Origin: Telmatobacter sp. DSM 110680 | GTDB lineage: Bacteria > Acidobacteriota > Terriglobia > Terriglobales > Acidobacteriaceae | Assembly: GCF_039994875.1 (NCBI RefSeq) | Contig: NZ_CP121196.1 | Span: 4,216,001-4,280,000, forward strand | Length of the DNA: 64,000 bases | Reading direction: 5' to 3' | Shown here: piece after piece, positions 28,488-37,576 of the stretch | How positions within the stretch are numbered: position 1 is the stretch's first letter | Layout: each line of letters begins with the position of its first letter | The notes under the pieces: model-generated | What the model was told of the DNA's origin: nothing | The model's database searches: none | The model's input: the letters and a program-made list of their open reading frames with translations, nothing else | Translations under genes and position numbers: made by a program

Positions 28488-30137
28488 ATGAAATTGATGC
28501 GCTTTGGTTTTCTATTGCTGTTCGCAATTGCTTCCTCCGCCACATTGCTGGCGCAGGCACAACCCGGGGAGAGTTACAAAGGATTGCTTACCGCGCGCGT
28601 GCGCTCCCAGACGTTGCCTCCGTCCAGCCACATGAAGGCTTACATACAGGATGGGAAACTTCGTCTCGGTCTTCGTGATGCGATTCTTCTCGCACTCGAA
28701 AACAACAGCCAGATTCAGATTGAAGAAACACAGATAGAAACGAACAAATTCTCACTGCTGGCAGCATTCCAGCCCTTCGATCCGTTGCTCCAGAGCAGTC
28801 TCAACATTAGCCGGTCTTCTAATCCTGCCTATTATCAGTTGCAAGGCGTCGGGCAAACTGGCGCGGGAGTTCTGAATAATCTAAACCAAATCGGTCAAGT
28901 GTCGTACACGCAGATGCTCACCACTGGAACCAATCTGCAGGCTACGATCTATAGTGCGCGCAACTCCACAAACAGTTCGTTTTACTTTTTCAATCCTAAT
29001 TACAGTTCCTACCTCGACCTGAATTTCACGCAGCCACTTCTTCGCAATCGCGGACGCTTTGCCAACACGGCGCTGATCAAGATTGCACGCAAAGCTTTAT
29101 CCCAGTCGCGCTGGAGCTTTGAAGCCGACGTCAACGATCTTATTCAACAGGTTGTGATTCAGTATTGGGCTGCGGTGCAGGCTCGCGGTGCTCTCGAGGT
29201 TCAGAATCGTTCGGTTGACCTTGCCGAAGTCAGCTTCAAACGGGACAAGCGCGCACTCGAGCTTGGCGCATTACCTCCGCTCGATATCAGCCGTTCGGAA
29301 TCAGAAGTGGCTGCGCGGCGGGTGGGACAGGTTCAGGCGGCTTACGCGCTGCAACAGGCCGAGGAGGCATTGCGTCTGACTATCGGAGCTGATCAGGATG
29401 CGCAGGTTCGCGCACTTCCTCTGGAATTAAGCGAAAACCCTGAGCCGACCGGAGAATTGCAAACAACGCAACTCGATGCGGCATTGACGCAGGCACTGAG
29501 TCAACGGCCTGAGGTGGCTGCCGCCGGCGATGCGCTCGCTGGGGACGAACTTTCCATTCGGCTCGCGCATAATCAGCTCAAGCCTGATTTGACGGTCAAC
29601 GGTTTCTATCAAAGCAATGGGCTAGGCGGAAACCAATACGATCTGACTACCGGCCAGCTCACGTCCCCCGGCGGCTTTGGATCGTCCTTTGGACAGCTCT
29701 TTGGCTTCGGCTTCCCCGGATACGGCGGCACGCTAACTCTGAATCTGCCGGTGCGCAACCGCGCTGGTCAGGCCCGCCTTGGCAACGCACTTGTGTCGAA
29801 GACGCGCGACCTGTACAGCCGGCAGCAGGTTCAGGAGTTCATCACAAGGCAGGTTCGCGACGCCATCAATCAACTCGACGCGGCCCGGCTGTCGCTCTCA
29901 GCCGCGAATACGTCATTTGATCTTACGAAGAAGTTACTTGCTGCGGATCAACGCAAATTTGAACTTGGCTCGGAAGACAATTTCTTTGTGCTTGACTCGC
30001 AGCAAAAGCTCGCCCAGGCGGAACTTGCCTTGCTGCAGGCGCGAGTCAACTATCAGGTGGCCCTCACAGCTGTTGGCCACGCGACCGGCGACCTCATCGG
30101 CCCTTATCGTTTGCAGATCGAAGCCGCCACGAAGTGA
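28488..30137 (+). CDS. TolC-family outer-membrane efflux protein
   Basis: About 549 residues. Signal peptide ending LLAQAQ, then two outer-membrane efflux protein repeats with long helices (LRLGLRDAILLALENNSQI in the first, LDAALTQALSQRPEVAAAGDAL in the second). Such proteins form trimeric channels that complete a tripartite exporter. The ATG at 28488 has GGAGA four bases upstream; the frame is open further upstream into the permease gene but those residues lack signal character. It lies 79 bases after the permease and belongs to the same operon. Confidence 0.9.
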   Translation: MKLMRFGFLLLFAIASSATLLAQAQPGESYKGLLTARVRSQTLPPSSHMKAYIQDGKLRLGLRDAILLALENNSQIQIEETQIETNKFSLLAAFQPFDPLLQSSLNISRSSNPAYYQLQGVGQTGAGVLNNLNQIGQVSYTQMLTTGTNLQATIYSARNSTNSSFYFFNPNYSSYLDLNFTQPLLRNRGRFANTALIKIARKALSQSRWSFEADVNDLIQQVVIQYWAAVQARGALEVQNRSVDLAEVSFKRDKRALELGALPPLDISRSESEVAARRVGQVQAAYALQQAEEALRLTIGADQDAQVRALPLELSENPEPTGELQTTQLDAALTQALSQRPEVAAAGDALAGDELSIRLAHNQLKPDLTVNGFYQSNGLGGNQYDLTTGQLTSPGGFGSSFGQLFGFGFPGYGGTLTLNLPVRNRAGQARLGNALVSKTRDLYSRQQVQEFITRQVRDAINQLDAARLSLSAANTSFDLTKKLLAADQRKFELGSEDNFFVLDSQQKLAQAELALLQARVNYQVALTAVGHATGDLIGPYRLQIEAATK

Positions 30138-30169
30138 TCCATCCTACTCCACATCAAGGCGGCGATTAA

Positions 30170-32626
30170 TCATTCTGCTCGCAGTTCCTCCACAGCATTT
30201 ACATTTGCTGCGCGAGCTGCCGGCACCGCTGAGGCGACGACGGCCGCGGCCAGTATCGTAAAGGCCGATGCAACGAATGCCAGAGCGCCGGGCTGGTGAA
30301 TTTCGGTGATGTACTTCCCTACTGCTACGGCGAGACCAAAACCCAGTACGACGCCGGCAGTCACTCCGATCGTGGCCATCACCAGACCCTCCACAAGAAC
30401 GTTGGCAAGAATGTTGCGCCGTTGCGCCCCCAGCGCCATGCGAATACCGAATTCGCGTGTCCGGCTACTTACAGAGAACGCCAGTACGCCGGCGACACCT
30501 ACCACCGAAATCAGCAATGCGACAGCGGCGAATCCGCCGAAGACGATTGCATTCAGCTTGTCTGGAGTGAGCACCTCAGCGCGAATGTCGCCGAGTGTGC
30601 TGGCTTTCTCAACGGGCTGGTCTGAAGACATCTCATGAATCACGCGGCTGATCGCGGGTAGGAGCGCGTACGCGTCTGAGTGTGCTCGCACAAAGAGCCG
30701 GCCATTCCAGCCTTCCTGCAGCACTGGCTGATATATGGTCATGGCCGGCGAGGGGATGATGTTCTCATCATCGAAGTCCGGGACAACGGCAATGATGCGA
30801 CGCGGCTCAGTGCTGATGCCGATGAACTTCATCACACCGTCTGTCCACTGTAGCTTGCGGTTAAGTGGGTTCTGCCCGGGGTAGAGCAGGTTCGCGAGAC
30901 TCTGGCTGATGATCACTACGCGCTCTGAACCATCCTTGTCGCCGTCATTGAAATCACGTCCGGCAACCAGCGGCACGCCGAAGGTGGCAAAAAAACCTGG
31001 TGAAACCGAACGGAACTTTGCGCGGAAGTCCTGTCCGTCATTTCTTCGCGCGCCTTGCGCGGCAAACGTAAACGCGATGTTTAGGCCTTGTTCATCGCGC
31101 CAGGGAACGGAGAAACCAGACGACACATTTTCGATTCCCGGCAGTGCAGAAATGTGCTCCCGCACATCACGGTAGAACTCGCTTACCTGCTCTGGGGTCT
31201 TCCCGTACGACATTACGGGCAGATTGATCGCGAGCACATTGGCAGAATCGAATGGCGGGCGTGTCTGCTCGAGCATGAACAAGGTTTTCATTAGTACGCA
31301 TGCACCCGCCAGCAGCAGGAACGATGCAGTGATTTGTGTAACGGCGAAGATGCGCAGCCGACGGCTGCTTCCGCCTGACGCACGCGCTCCGCGGGCAGAA
31401 AGTCCGCCTTGCGTCCCATTCGCTGAGGGCAACCGCGGAACATAGGCCAGAAATACCGCAGCAACAAGGGCGAGCCCGATCCCGAACCACACGAGACTGA
31501 AATCGAGTGTCAGGTCATTGGCTCGTACTGAGAACCGTAAAGCGTAACGGCCAAGAATGCTGACCATGGGGATTGCCAGCAGGATCGCTGCGATCGCGCC
31601 ACTGCCGCACAGCACGAGTCCCTCAGCAAGAAGCGATCGACGGATCACGCGTGTGCTGGCTCCAAGGGCGAGGCGTACCGCCAATTCTGATTCACGCCGA
31701 ACTGTGCGAGCCAGAACCAGGTTAGCCACATTCGAACTGGCAATTACGAACAGCAAGCCCGACGCTGCAAACAGCACCCACAAAATGGTATTCGCGCGTG
31801 CATTAATCTGGTCGTGCATGCGGGTTACGTCGATGCGGTAATGGTCGTCAGGTTTGTAGACCTCGGGATGCGCAGCCACCATGGCGGCATGCACAGTGCG
31901 AAGCTCGGCTCGGGCCTCGTCGACCGTGGCACCCGGGGCAAGTCGGGCGAAGACCTCAGTCATGCGATGCTCGCGTCCCGTGACCATGGTGGCGGAGAGA
32001 TGGTGCGGACTGGTTACGATGTTGGCGATGATTTCAGTTGCCACGGGATACGGAACTGAAGGCTCGAGAACGCCGACAACTGTTGCAGACCGTGCTCCCA
32101 GTGCTCCTTCGAGCCTCACCTGTTTACCTAACACGCTGGGATCGGAGTGGAGTGAAGTCCGCCAGAAGTGATACGTCAGCACAATTGCGCCCGCGGCATT
32201 TTGTCCGTCGTCGTTGGGACCGAGCAGTCGCCCGAGTACCGGATGCAGACCCATCACTTCAAAGTAGTGCCCATCAACCACACCTGCCGGGATCTCACGT
32301 GGTGTACCTAAGCCGACTACCGTGAAATCGATGGTCGAGAAGGTTCCGAGTTCCTGGATCGTCTTCAGCTTGCTTCCTATGTCTTGAATCTCGGGGATTG
32401 AGAAGGTCGCATTTTCAACGCCTATGCCCGGGGCGCTCTGGCGGAGATACAGCAGGCGGCTCTCATCGCGATTTGCCAGTGGGCGCAGAAGCACCGCACG
32501 CACCACGCTGAAGATTGCGGCGTTGGCGCCAATTCCAAGGGCGAGGGTCAGAGCGACGGTGAACCACAGTGCGCGAACGCGAGCCAGAGAACGAACAGCA
32601 ATCTTGAGATCGTGGAGAAAGGACAT
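30170..32626 (-). CDS. ADOP-type duplicated orphan permease (two FtsX/MacB units)
   Basis: 818 residues made of two permease units. The first has an N-terminal helix (about 20-40), a MacB-like periplasmic core and FtsX helices with RRESELAVRLALGAS near 310-330. The second repeats this with SSRTREFGIRMALGAQRRN near 720-740 and ends NAVEELRAE. This is the acidobacterial duplicated orphan permease family (ADOP), which has no ATPase neighbour and whose cargo is unknown. Such genes usually sit beside a PadR-type regulator; here the divergent neighbour is a MarR-type regulator. Confidence 0.92.
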   Translation of the reverse strand: MSFLHDLKIAVRSLARVRALWFTVALTLALGIGANAAIFSVVRAVLLRPLANRDESRLLYLRQSAPGIGVENATFSIPEIQDIGSKLKTIQELGTFSTIDFTVVGLGTPREIPAGVVDGHYFEVMGLHPVLGRLLGPNDDGQNAAGAIVLTYHFWRTSLHSDPSVLGKQVRLEGALGARSATVVGVLEPSVPYPVATEIIANIVTSPHHLSATMVTGREHRMTEVFARLAPGATVDEARAELRTVHAAMVAAHPEVYKPDDHYRIDVTRMHDQINARANTILWVLFAASGLLFVIASSNVANLVLARTVRRESELAVRLALGASTRVIRRSLLAEGLVLCGSGAIAAILLAIPMVSILGRYALRFSVRANDLTLDFSLVWFGIGLALVAAVFLAYVPRLPSANGTQGGLSARGARASGGSSRRLRIFAVTQITASFLLLAGACVLMKTLFMLEQTRPPFDSANVLAINLPVMSYGKTPEQVSEFYRDVREHISALPGIENVSSGFSVPWRDEQGLNIAFTFAAQGARRNDGQDFRAKFRSVSPGFFATFGVPLVAGRDFNDGDKDGSERVVIISQSLANLLYPGQNPLNRKLQWTDGVMKFIGISTEPRRIIAVVPDFDDENIIPSPAMTIYQPVLQEGWNGRLFVRAHSDAYALLPAISRVIHEMSSDQPVEKASTLGDIRAEVLTPDKLNAIVFGGFAAVALLISVVGVAGVLAFSVSSRTREFGIRMALGAQRRNILANVLVEGLVMATIGVTAGVVLGFGLAVAVGKYITEIHQPGALAFVASAFTILAAAVVASAVPAARAANVNAVEELRAE

Positions 32627-32683
32627 CGGATGACCTCTGAGGCGAATCGGTGGAGTTGGGGAGGCCCGTCTTTCGGACCAAGC

Positions 32684-32712
32684 TTGACGATTATGTTGAT
32701 ATCAACTATTCT
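32684..32712 (+). promoter_or_regulatory. Promoter of the MarR gene with operator palindrome in the spacer
   Basis: TTGACG (32684-32689) and TATTCT (32707-32712) are 17 bases apart. The perfect 12-base palindrome GTTGATATCAAC (32695-32706) fills the spacer up to the -10. A dimeric MarR protein bound there would block polymerase, so autorepression is likely. The start of the divergent ADOP gene is about 70 bases away, so it may be controlled as well. Confidence 0.65.
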
Positions 32713-32757
32713 TGCCTTGTGTCAAGCACAAAAACGCTGCCTTTCGAGACAACTCTC

Positions 32758-33165
32758 ATGGTCAAGGACCGGTGTCTCTGTCTCCATGTGCAGCGCGCAG
32801 CACGTGCCCTGGCCCGACGCTTCGATGAGGAGCTTCGCCCGTTTGAACTTACCAATGGGCAGTTCTCACTGTTGATGTCGCTGAACAGGCCGGAGCCTCC
32901 ACCGATGGGTCCTGTCGCTTCCCTGCTGGCAATGGATCGGACTACCTTGACTGCTGCCCTTAAGCCGCTGGAACGTCGCGGCCTGGTGCGAATTGCGGCT
33001 GACTCAGCCGATCGTCGCAGTCGTGTCCTGATTCTCACCGATAAAGGTCGAGTCTTGCTGGCACGTGCACTTCCGGTATGGAAGCGCACTCATGAAGAGA
33101 TTGAAAATGCTGTTCCGTGGGTCGATTGGGATTCCCTGCGCAAAAACCTGACCGCGATTTCCTGA
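32758..33165 (+). CDS. MarR-family transcriptional regulator
   Basis: About 135 residues. Winged helix-turn-helix with LTNGQFSLLMSL, the recognition region MDRTTLTAALKPLERRGLV and the wing ADSADRRSRVLILTDKG, flanked by dimerisation helices. Divergent from the ADOP permease. The ATG at 32758 gives a normal MarR N-terminus; a GTG at 32719 lies where the predicted transcript begins and would be a leaderless alternative. Three cysteines near the N-terminus (DRCLCLHV and upstream) could sense oxidants if the longer form is used, which is speculation. Confidence 0.9.
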   Translation: MVKDRCLCLHVQRAARALARRFDEELRPFELTNGQFSLLMSLNRPEPPPMGPVASLLAMDRTTLTAALKPLERRGLVRIAADSADRRSRVLILTDKGRVLLARALPVWKRTHEEIENAVPWVDWDSLRKNLTAIS

Positions 33166-33175
33166 AAAGCTCGGG

Positions 33176-34438
33176 TTAGAAGTAAGTCCGCACTACATCG
33201 ACGACGTTATAGTGCTCGTCCAGAATTGGCAGAGTCCGCCACTTGTCGAAGGTCAGGCAGGGGTGCGAAATATTGAATCCCACCATATCGCCTACGCGCA
33301 GATCGTCGCCTTCAGCGATCTTTAGATATGCATGCTGATCCATCATCTTGGTGGTTTCCCAATGCGCCGGTGTGGGCTTCGGAGCTTCGCCTCCTGGCCT
33401 GAAGTACAACGCAGGCGTTGGCAATCCTGAATCGAATGCCGCGTCCCGACGTCCCATCTGGATGATCGCCAGTTCACGCTCACGGATGGATTGGACGTAG
33501 GTCCAAACATGCAAGGCGGGGAGCAGTCCGGAGTGCATCTCCCGCGCAATCGGATTCGACTCGAGGATCCGCTTCTGCTGCATTTCATAGTTGCCGACGT
33601 CATGCGTCAGATAGCAACCGGGTCGCAAAACAATTTCTACGCCACTTCCCAAGTTCGCCGCAGAGAACTCCTCCGCCACTACGTCGTACCAGGCTGAGCC
33701 TGCACCTGAAAGGATTGCGGGGCGACTTGCGAATTGGTCCAGCTCAAGCAGCTGCCTTGTGACTTGGCAAGCCCGCCGCATGAAATTGCGAATGCTCTCC
33801 TCATCCTTCAGCACGCCTTCGTAAAGTTCAACGCCGCAAAGCTGTACTGTGTCACTCCATCGAGCCAGAGCATGCAACACAGGCTGCAACTGCTGATCAT
33901 CGCGAACGCCGCATCGACCGCCCATTACCCCGAGTTCCAACAGCACATTCAATTGCTGTCCGCGCGCTGAAAAGAATTCGCCCAGCAGATTCACACCATC
34001 GGCTGAATCCACCAGGCAATAGAATTCAAAGTTGACATCGTCCAACAGGTCCGCAATGATTTGCATGTTCTGCTTGCCGACTAGCTGATTGGCCATCAGC
34101 ACCCGATGAATCCCATGGGCATGAGCAACCATGACCTGATGCGCACTGGCCAGCGTGATGCCCCATGCACCGCCGTCGATCTGCATCTGGAAGAGCCGCG
34201 GGGCCATGGTGGTCTTTCCATGCGGGGCCAGCTTGATCTTGTAGCTATCCATGAATCGCTGCATCCATGCGAGATTGTGCTCGATGCGATCGCGATAAAG
34301 GACTGCTGAAGGCAGGCTCAAGTCCTCGCGAAGAAGATTCCAACCAAGATGCGCGATGTGTTCGCCAGACATCGGCTCGGTGAATTTACCGAGTCCCTTG
34401 TTCAGCAATCCAATCTGCCTCTCTGCCTGCGTCTGCAT
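33176..34438 (-). CDS. D-serine dehydratase-like / D-threonine aldolase-like PLP enzyme
   Basis: About 420 residues. Fold-type III PLP enzyme: alanine-racemase-like barrel with the PLP lysine in LAPHGKTTMAP, and a C-terminal D-serine-dehydratase-like domain with the zinc ligands in SHPCLTFDKWR. These enzymes deaminate D-serine and related D-hydroxyamino acids, or cleave D-threonine. It is divergent from an N-acyl-D-amino-acid deacylase and a GntP transporter, which supports a D-amino-acid role. The ATG at 34438 has GGGGA seven bases upstream; a GTG at 34462 is the longer alternative. Confidence 0.85.
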   Translation of the reverse strand: MQTQAERQIGLLNKGLGKFTEPMSGEHIAHLGWNLLREDLSLPSAVLYRDRIEHNLAWMQRFMDSYKIKLAPHGKTTMAPRLFQMQIDGGAWGITLASAHQVMVAHAHGIHRVLMANQLVGKQNMQIIADLLDDVNFEFYCLVDSADGVNLLGEFFSARGQQLNVLLELGVMGGRCGVRDDQQLQPVLHALARWSDTVQLCGVELYEGVLKDEESIRNFMRRACQVTRQLLELDQFASRPAILSGAGSAWYDVVAEEFSAANLGSGVEIVLRPGCYLTHDVGNYEMQQKRILESNPIAREMHSGLLPALHVWTYVQSIRERELAIIQMGRRDAAFDSGLPTPALYFRPGGEAPKPTPAHWETTKMMDQHAYLKIAEGDDLRVGDMVGFNISHPCLTFDKWRTLPILDEHYNVVDVVRTYF

Positions 34439-34526
34439 AGTGTGTCCCCGAATAATCCCCACCTCATCAAGCGAGCGACGTCGTACCTGTACCCGCGAAC
34501 ATAGTCTATATTCTGAATCAGCCTAA

Positions 34527-35981
34527 ATGTTGAAGTGCGACACACTCATACGCAATGCAAACGTCCTCGATGGTAGCGGCAATGATGCACGACATTGCGA
34601 CGTCGCGCTCCGGGACGGACGCGTCGTTGATATCGCGGAATCCATCCATTGCACATCCGACCAGATCGTCGAAGGTGAGGGACTCAGCCTTGCGCCGGGC
34701 TTTATCGACGTGCACACCCACGACGACACCAGCGTGATTGAAACACCGGATATGCTGCCTAAGATTTCGCAGGGAGTGACAACTGTGATCGTGGGCAACT
34801 GTGGCATCAGCGCTTCGCCGGCGCGATTGAAAGGCGATCCGCCTGATCCGATGAACCTACTCGGGAGGCGCGACTTCTTCCGCTACCCGGCATTCTCTGA
34901 CTACATTGCCGCGCTTCAACGGGCACGTCCGGCGGTCAATGTCGCCTCGCTGGTCGGTCATACTTCGCTGCGCAATAACCACCTGGATCGGCTCGACCGG
35001 AGCGCCACTGCTGAAGAAGTTGAGGAGATGCGCGCCGAACTGGTTGCCGCACTCGATGCCGGTGCTCTGGGCCTGAGTTCGGGGCTGGCATACTCCTCCG
35101 CAAACTCTGCGAGCACTGATGAAGTGATCGCGCTCGCCGAAGCGCTTCGGGGTGCGAAGGCTGTCTACGCTACCCACATGCGGACAGAGACCGACGGCAT
35201 TCTCGATGCGATGAAAGAAGCATGCACCATAGGCCGTTCCTGCGATTCGGCAGTCGTCATCTCCCATCTCAAATGCGCGGGAATCGCCAACTGGGGTCGC
35301 AGCGGCGAAGTTTTACACTCGCTTGAAGGGGCGCGCGCAACTCAGCAGATTGGCTGCGATTGCTACCCATACGCCGCCGGTTCAAGCACACTTGATCTGA
35401 AACAAGTCGACCCGCGCGTCAGGATTGAAATTACATGGAGCGCTCCGCATCCCGATGCTGCCGGCAAGAATCTTTTTGACATTGCCGTGGGGTGGAACCT
35501 CACCCAACTCGAAGCGGCAAAACGACTGCAGCCCGCCGGGGCAATCTATCACAGCATCGACGAGCAGGATATGCGCCGCATCCTTGCGCATCCCGCCACC
35601 ATGATTGGCTCGGATGGCCTGCCATGGGACAAGCATCCTCATCCGCGCCTTTGGGGAGCCTTTCCTCGCGTTCTCGGCCGCTATTGTCGTGGCGAAAAGC
35701 TGTTCTCACTTCCGCAGGCGATTCACAAAATGACCACGATGCCGGCGCGACGCTTCGGCCTGGCGCAGCGCGGCGCCATCGCAGAGAACTACTGGGCCGA
35801 TCTTGTCCTCTTTGACGCCGACACAATTGACGACACCGCTACGTTTGCTGATCCTCTTCGGCCGGCGAAAGGGATTATGGGCGTCTGGGTCAATGGCACG
35901 CTGTCGTACACTGCTCAGGGACTGACGGGAAGCCGCGCAGGCCGCTATCTTCCCCGCGCCGCTACGGAGTGGCTCCAATGA
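34527..35981 (+). CDS. N-acyl-D-amino-acid deacylase (amidohydrolase family)
   Basis: 484 residues. Amidohydrolase layout: N-terminal beta sandwich, then LAPGFIDVHTHDDTSV with the HxH metal motif (63-65), the family-specific cysteine ligand in VIVGNCGISASP, VISHLKCAG, and a C-terminal segment with MIGSDGLPW and WADLVLFDADTI. It releases free D-amino acids from N-acyl derivatives in the cytoplasm. A transporter follows after 34 bases and a D-amino-acid deaminating enzyme is divergent, so the three form a pathway. No strong ribosome site precedes the ATG. Confidence 0.92.
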   Translation: MLKCDTLIRNANVLDGSGNDARHCDVALRDGRVVDIAESIHCTSDQIVEGEGLSLAPGFIDVHTHDDTSVIETPDMLPKISQGVTTVIVGNCGISASPARLKGDPPDPMNLLGRRDFFRYPAFSDYIAALQRARPAVNVASLVGHTSLRNNHLDRLDRSATAEEVEEMRAELVAALDAGALGLSSGLAYSSANSASTDEVIALAEALRGAKAVYATHMRTETDGILDAMKEACTIGRSCDSAVVISHLKCAGIANWGRSGEVLHSLEGARATQQIGCDCYPYAAGSSTLDLKQVDPRVRIEITWSAPHPDAAGKNLFDIAVGWNLTQLEAAKRLQPAGAIYHSIDEQDMRRILAHPATMIGSDGLPWDKHPHPRLWGAFPRVLGRYCRGEKLFSLPQAIHKMTTMPARRFGLAQRGAIAENYWADLVLFDADTIDDTATFADPLRPAKGIMGVWVNGTLSYTAQGLTGSRAGRYLPRAATEWLQ

Positions 35982-36015
35982 TGCAGGTGAATTCTTCGAC
36001 AGCGATGGGCTCCCG

Positions 36016-37365
36016 ATGATCGATCCGCACAGTATCTTTCTCTTGCTCAGTGCGCTTGGTGCCGTTATTGGAATCATTCTTCTCGTCACAGTTCTCAAGC
36101 TGAATCCATTTCTCAGCCTTCTTCTTGCATCGCTCGCCCTTGCCATCTGTGCGGGAATGCCGATGGCCGATGTAATTCACTCCTTTGAAACCGGCGTTGG
36201 CAATACACTGGGCCATATCGCAATCGTCGTTGCTCTTGGAACGATGCTGGGCAAGATGATGGCCGAGTCAGGTGGCGCCGACACCATCGCCCTGACATTG
36301 ATCCGTGTCTTCGGCGAAAAACGAATTCCATGGGCGATGATGTGCATCGGGCTCATTGTGGGCCTGCCTGCATTCTTCGAAGTGGGATTCGTACTGCTCA
36401 TTCCAATCGCCTTCACCATCTCGCGCCGGACAGGCACCCCGCTTATCAAGGTTGCATTGCCACTGATCGCTGCTCTCTCTGTCGACCATGGACTCGTGCC
36501 GCCGCATCCCGCTGCTCTGCTGGCGGTGAACACTTATCACGCAGATGTAGGCCGCACCATTCTCTACGCTTTGGTTATCGCCATCCCTACGGCGGCGCTC
36601 GCGGGTCCTCTTTTTGCGAAACTCATCACGCCGTGGATTAAGGTGCCGGTCGAAAACCCCATGGCGGACGATTTTGCCGATCACAATCCCGACCGAAAGC
36701 TTCCTGGATTCTGGCTCACCATAGGCAGCATACTGCTTCCCGTCGCATTGATGCTGATCGGCAGTTGGGCTGACACGTTTGCGGCAAAGGGCACCCTTGC
36801 CAACCAGGCACTGCACCTCGCCGGCAATGACGACATGGCACTCCTTATTGGAGTGCTGATCAGCTTCATCACGCTTGGAATCATGCGTGGCGTCAGCAAA
36901 GAGACAATCCTGCGCTTCAGCAATGAGTGCCTTGCTCCAACTGCAACGATCACCTTACTAGTCGGCGCCGGCGGAGGATTCGGGCGCGTTCTGCAAGACA
37001 GCGGCGTGTCTCATGCCATGATTCAGATCGCCATGCAGCGACATCTGCCGTTGCTGTTTTTGGCGTGGACGCTCGCGGCTCTCATGCGCCTGGCCACGGG
37101 TTCCGCTACTGTTGCCATGACCACTGCGGCTGGAATCGTCGCTCCAATCGCGTTGCAAACGCCCGGAGTTTCACCCGAACTGCTGGCGATCGCGACCGGA
37201 GCGGGCTCTCTGATCTTCTCCCACGTCAACGATGGGGGGTTCTGGCTGGTGAAGGAGTATCTGAACCTGAGCGTCACCGAGACTATGAAGTCATGGTCGA
37301 TCTGCGAGACGATTATCTCCTTGGCCGGGCTTGGTTTCGCCCTTCTGGCATCCTTCGCAATCTGA
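36016..37365 (+). CDS. GntP-family permease (gluconate / D-serine type)
   Basis: 449 residues with about 12-14 membrane helices and the GntP signatures LGTMLGKMMAESGGAD near 75-90 and VNDGGFWLVKEYLNLS near the C-terminus. The family includes gluconate carriers and the D-serine carrier DsdX. Its position 34 bases behind the deacylase and near the D-serine dehydratase-like gene favours a D-amino-acid or N-acyl-D-amino-acid substrate; a sugar acid cannot be excluded. Confidence 0.9.
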   Translation: MIDPHSIFLLLSALGAVIGIILLVTVLKLNPFLSLLLASLALAICAGMPMADVIHSFETGVGNTLGHIAIVVALGTMLGKMMAESGGADTIALTLIRVFGEKRIPWAMMCIGLIVGLPAFFEVGFVLLIPIAFTISRRTGTPLIKVALPLIAALSVDHGLVPPHPAALLAVNTYHADVGRTILYALVIAIPTAALAGPLFAKLITPWIKVPVENPMADDFADHNPDRKLPGFWLTIGSILLPVALMLIGSWADTFAAKGTLANQALHLAGNDDMALLIGVLISFITLGIMRGVSKETILRFSNECLAPTATITLLVGAGGGFGRVLQDSGVSHAMIQIAMQRHLPLLFLAWTLAALMRLATGSATVAMTTAAGIVAPIALQTPGVSPELLAIATGAGSLIFSHVNDGGFWLVKEYLNLSVTETMKSWSICETIISLAGLGFALLASFAI

Positions 37366-37450
37366 TTCAAGTTTCTAGGATGCGGCGATTCAGAGTCCTG
37401 AAATCAGACGCTCATTCGGGATATCGTTCAGCGAAACCTGGTTCGATCTG

Positions 37451-37463
37451 AATACGACGTATT
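37451..37463. promoter_or_regulatory. Perfect 6+1+6 inverted repeat before the glycosyltransferase gene
   Basis: AATACG-A-CGTATT lies about 115 bases before the glycosyltransferase start, followed by an AT-rich stretch with TAATAA. It could be an operator; no regulator is adjacent. Confidence 0.25.
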
Positions 37464-37576
37464 GTTTGAGATAATAAGAAGGATTAAGGATTTCTTCGAT
37501 TCCGCATGCTGATTGTGATTACCGCCGCATCGAACAAGCCGATGACCGTTACTTGTGCCAAATTGAGGTCTGAGGA

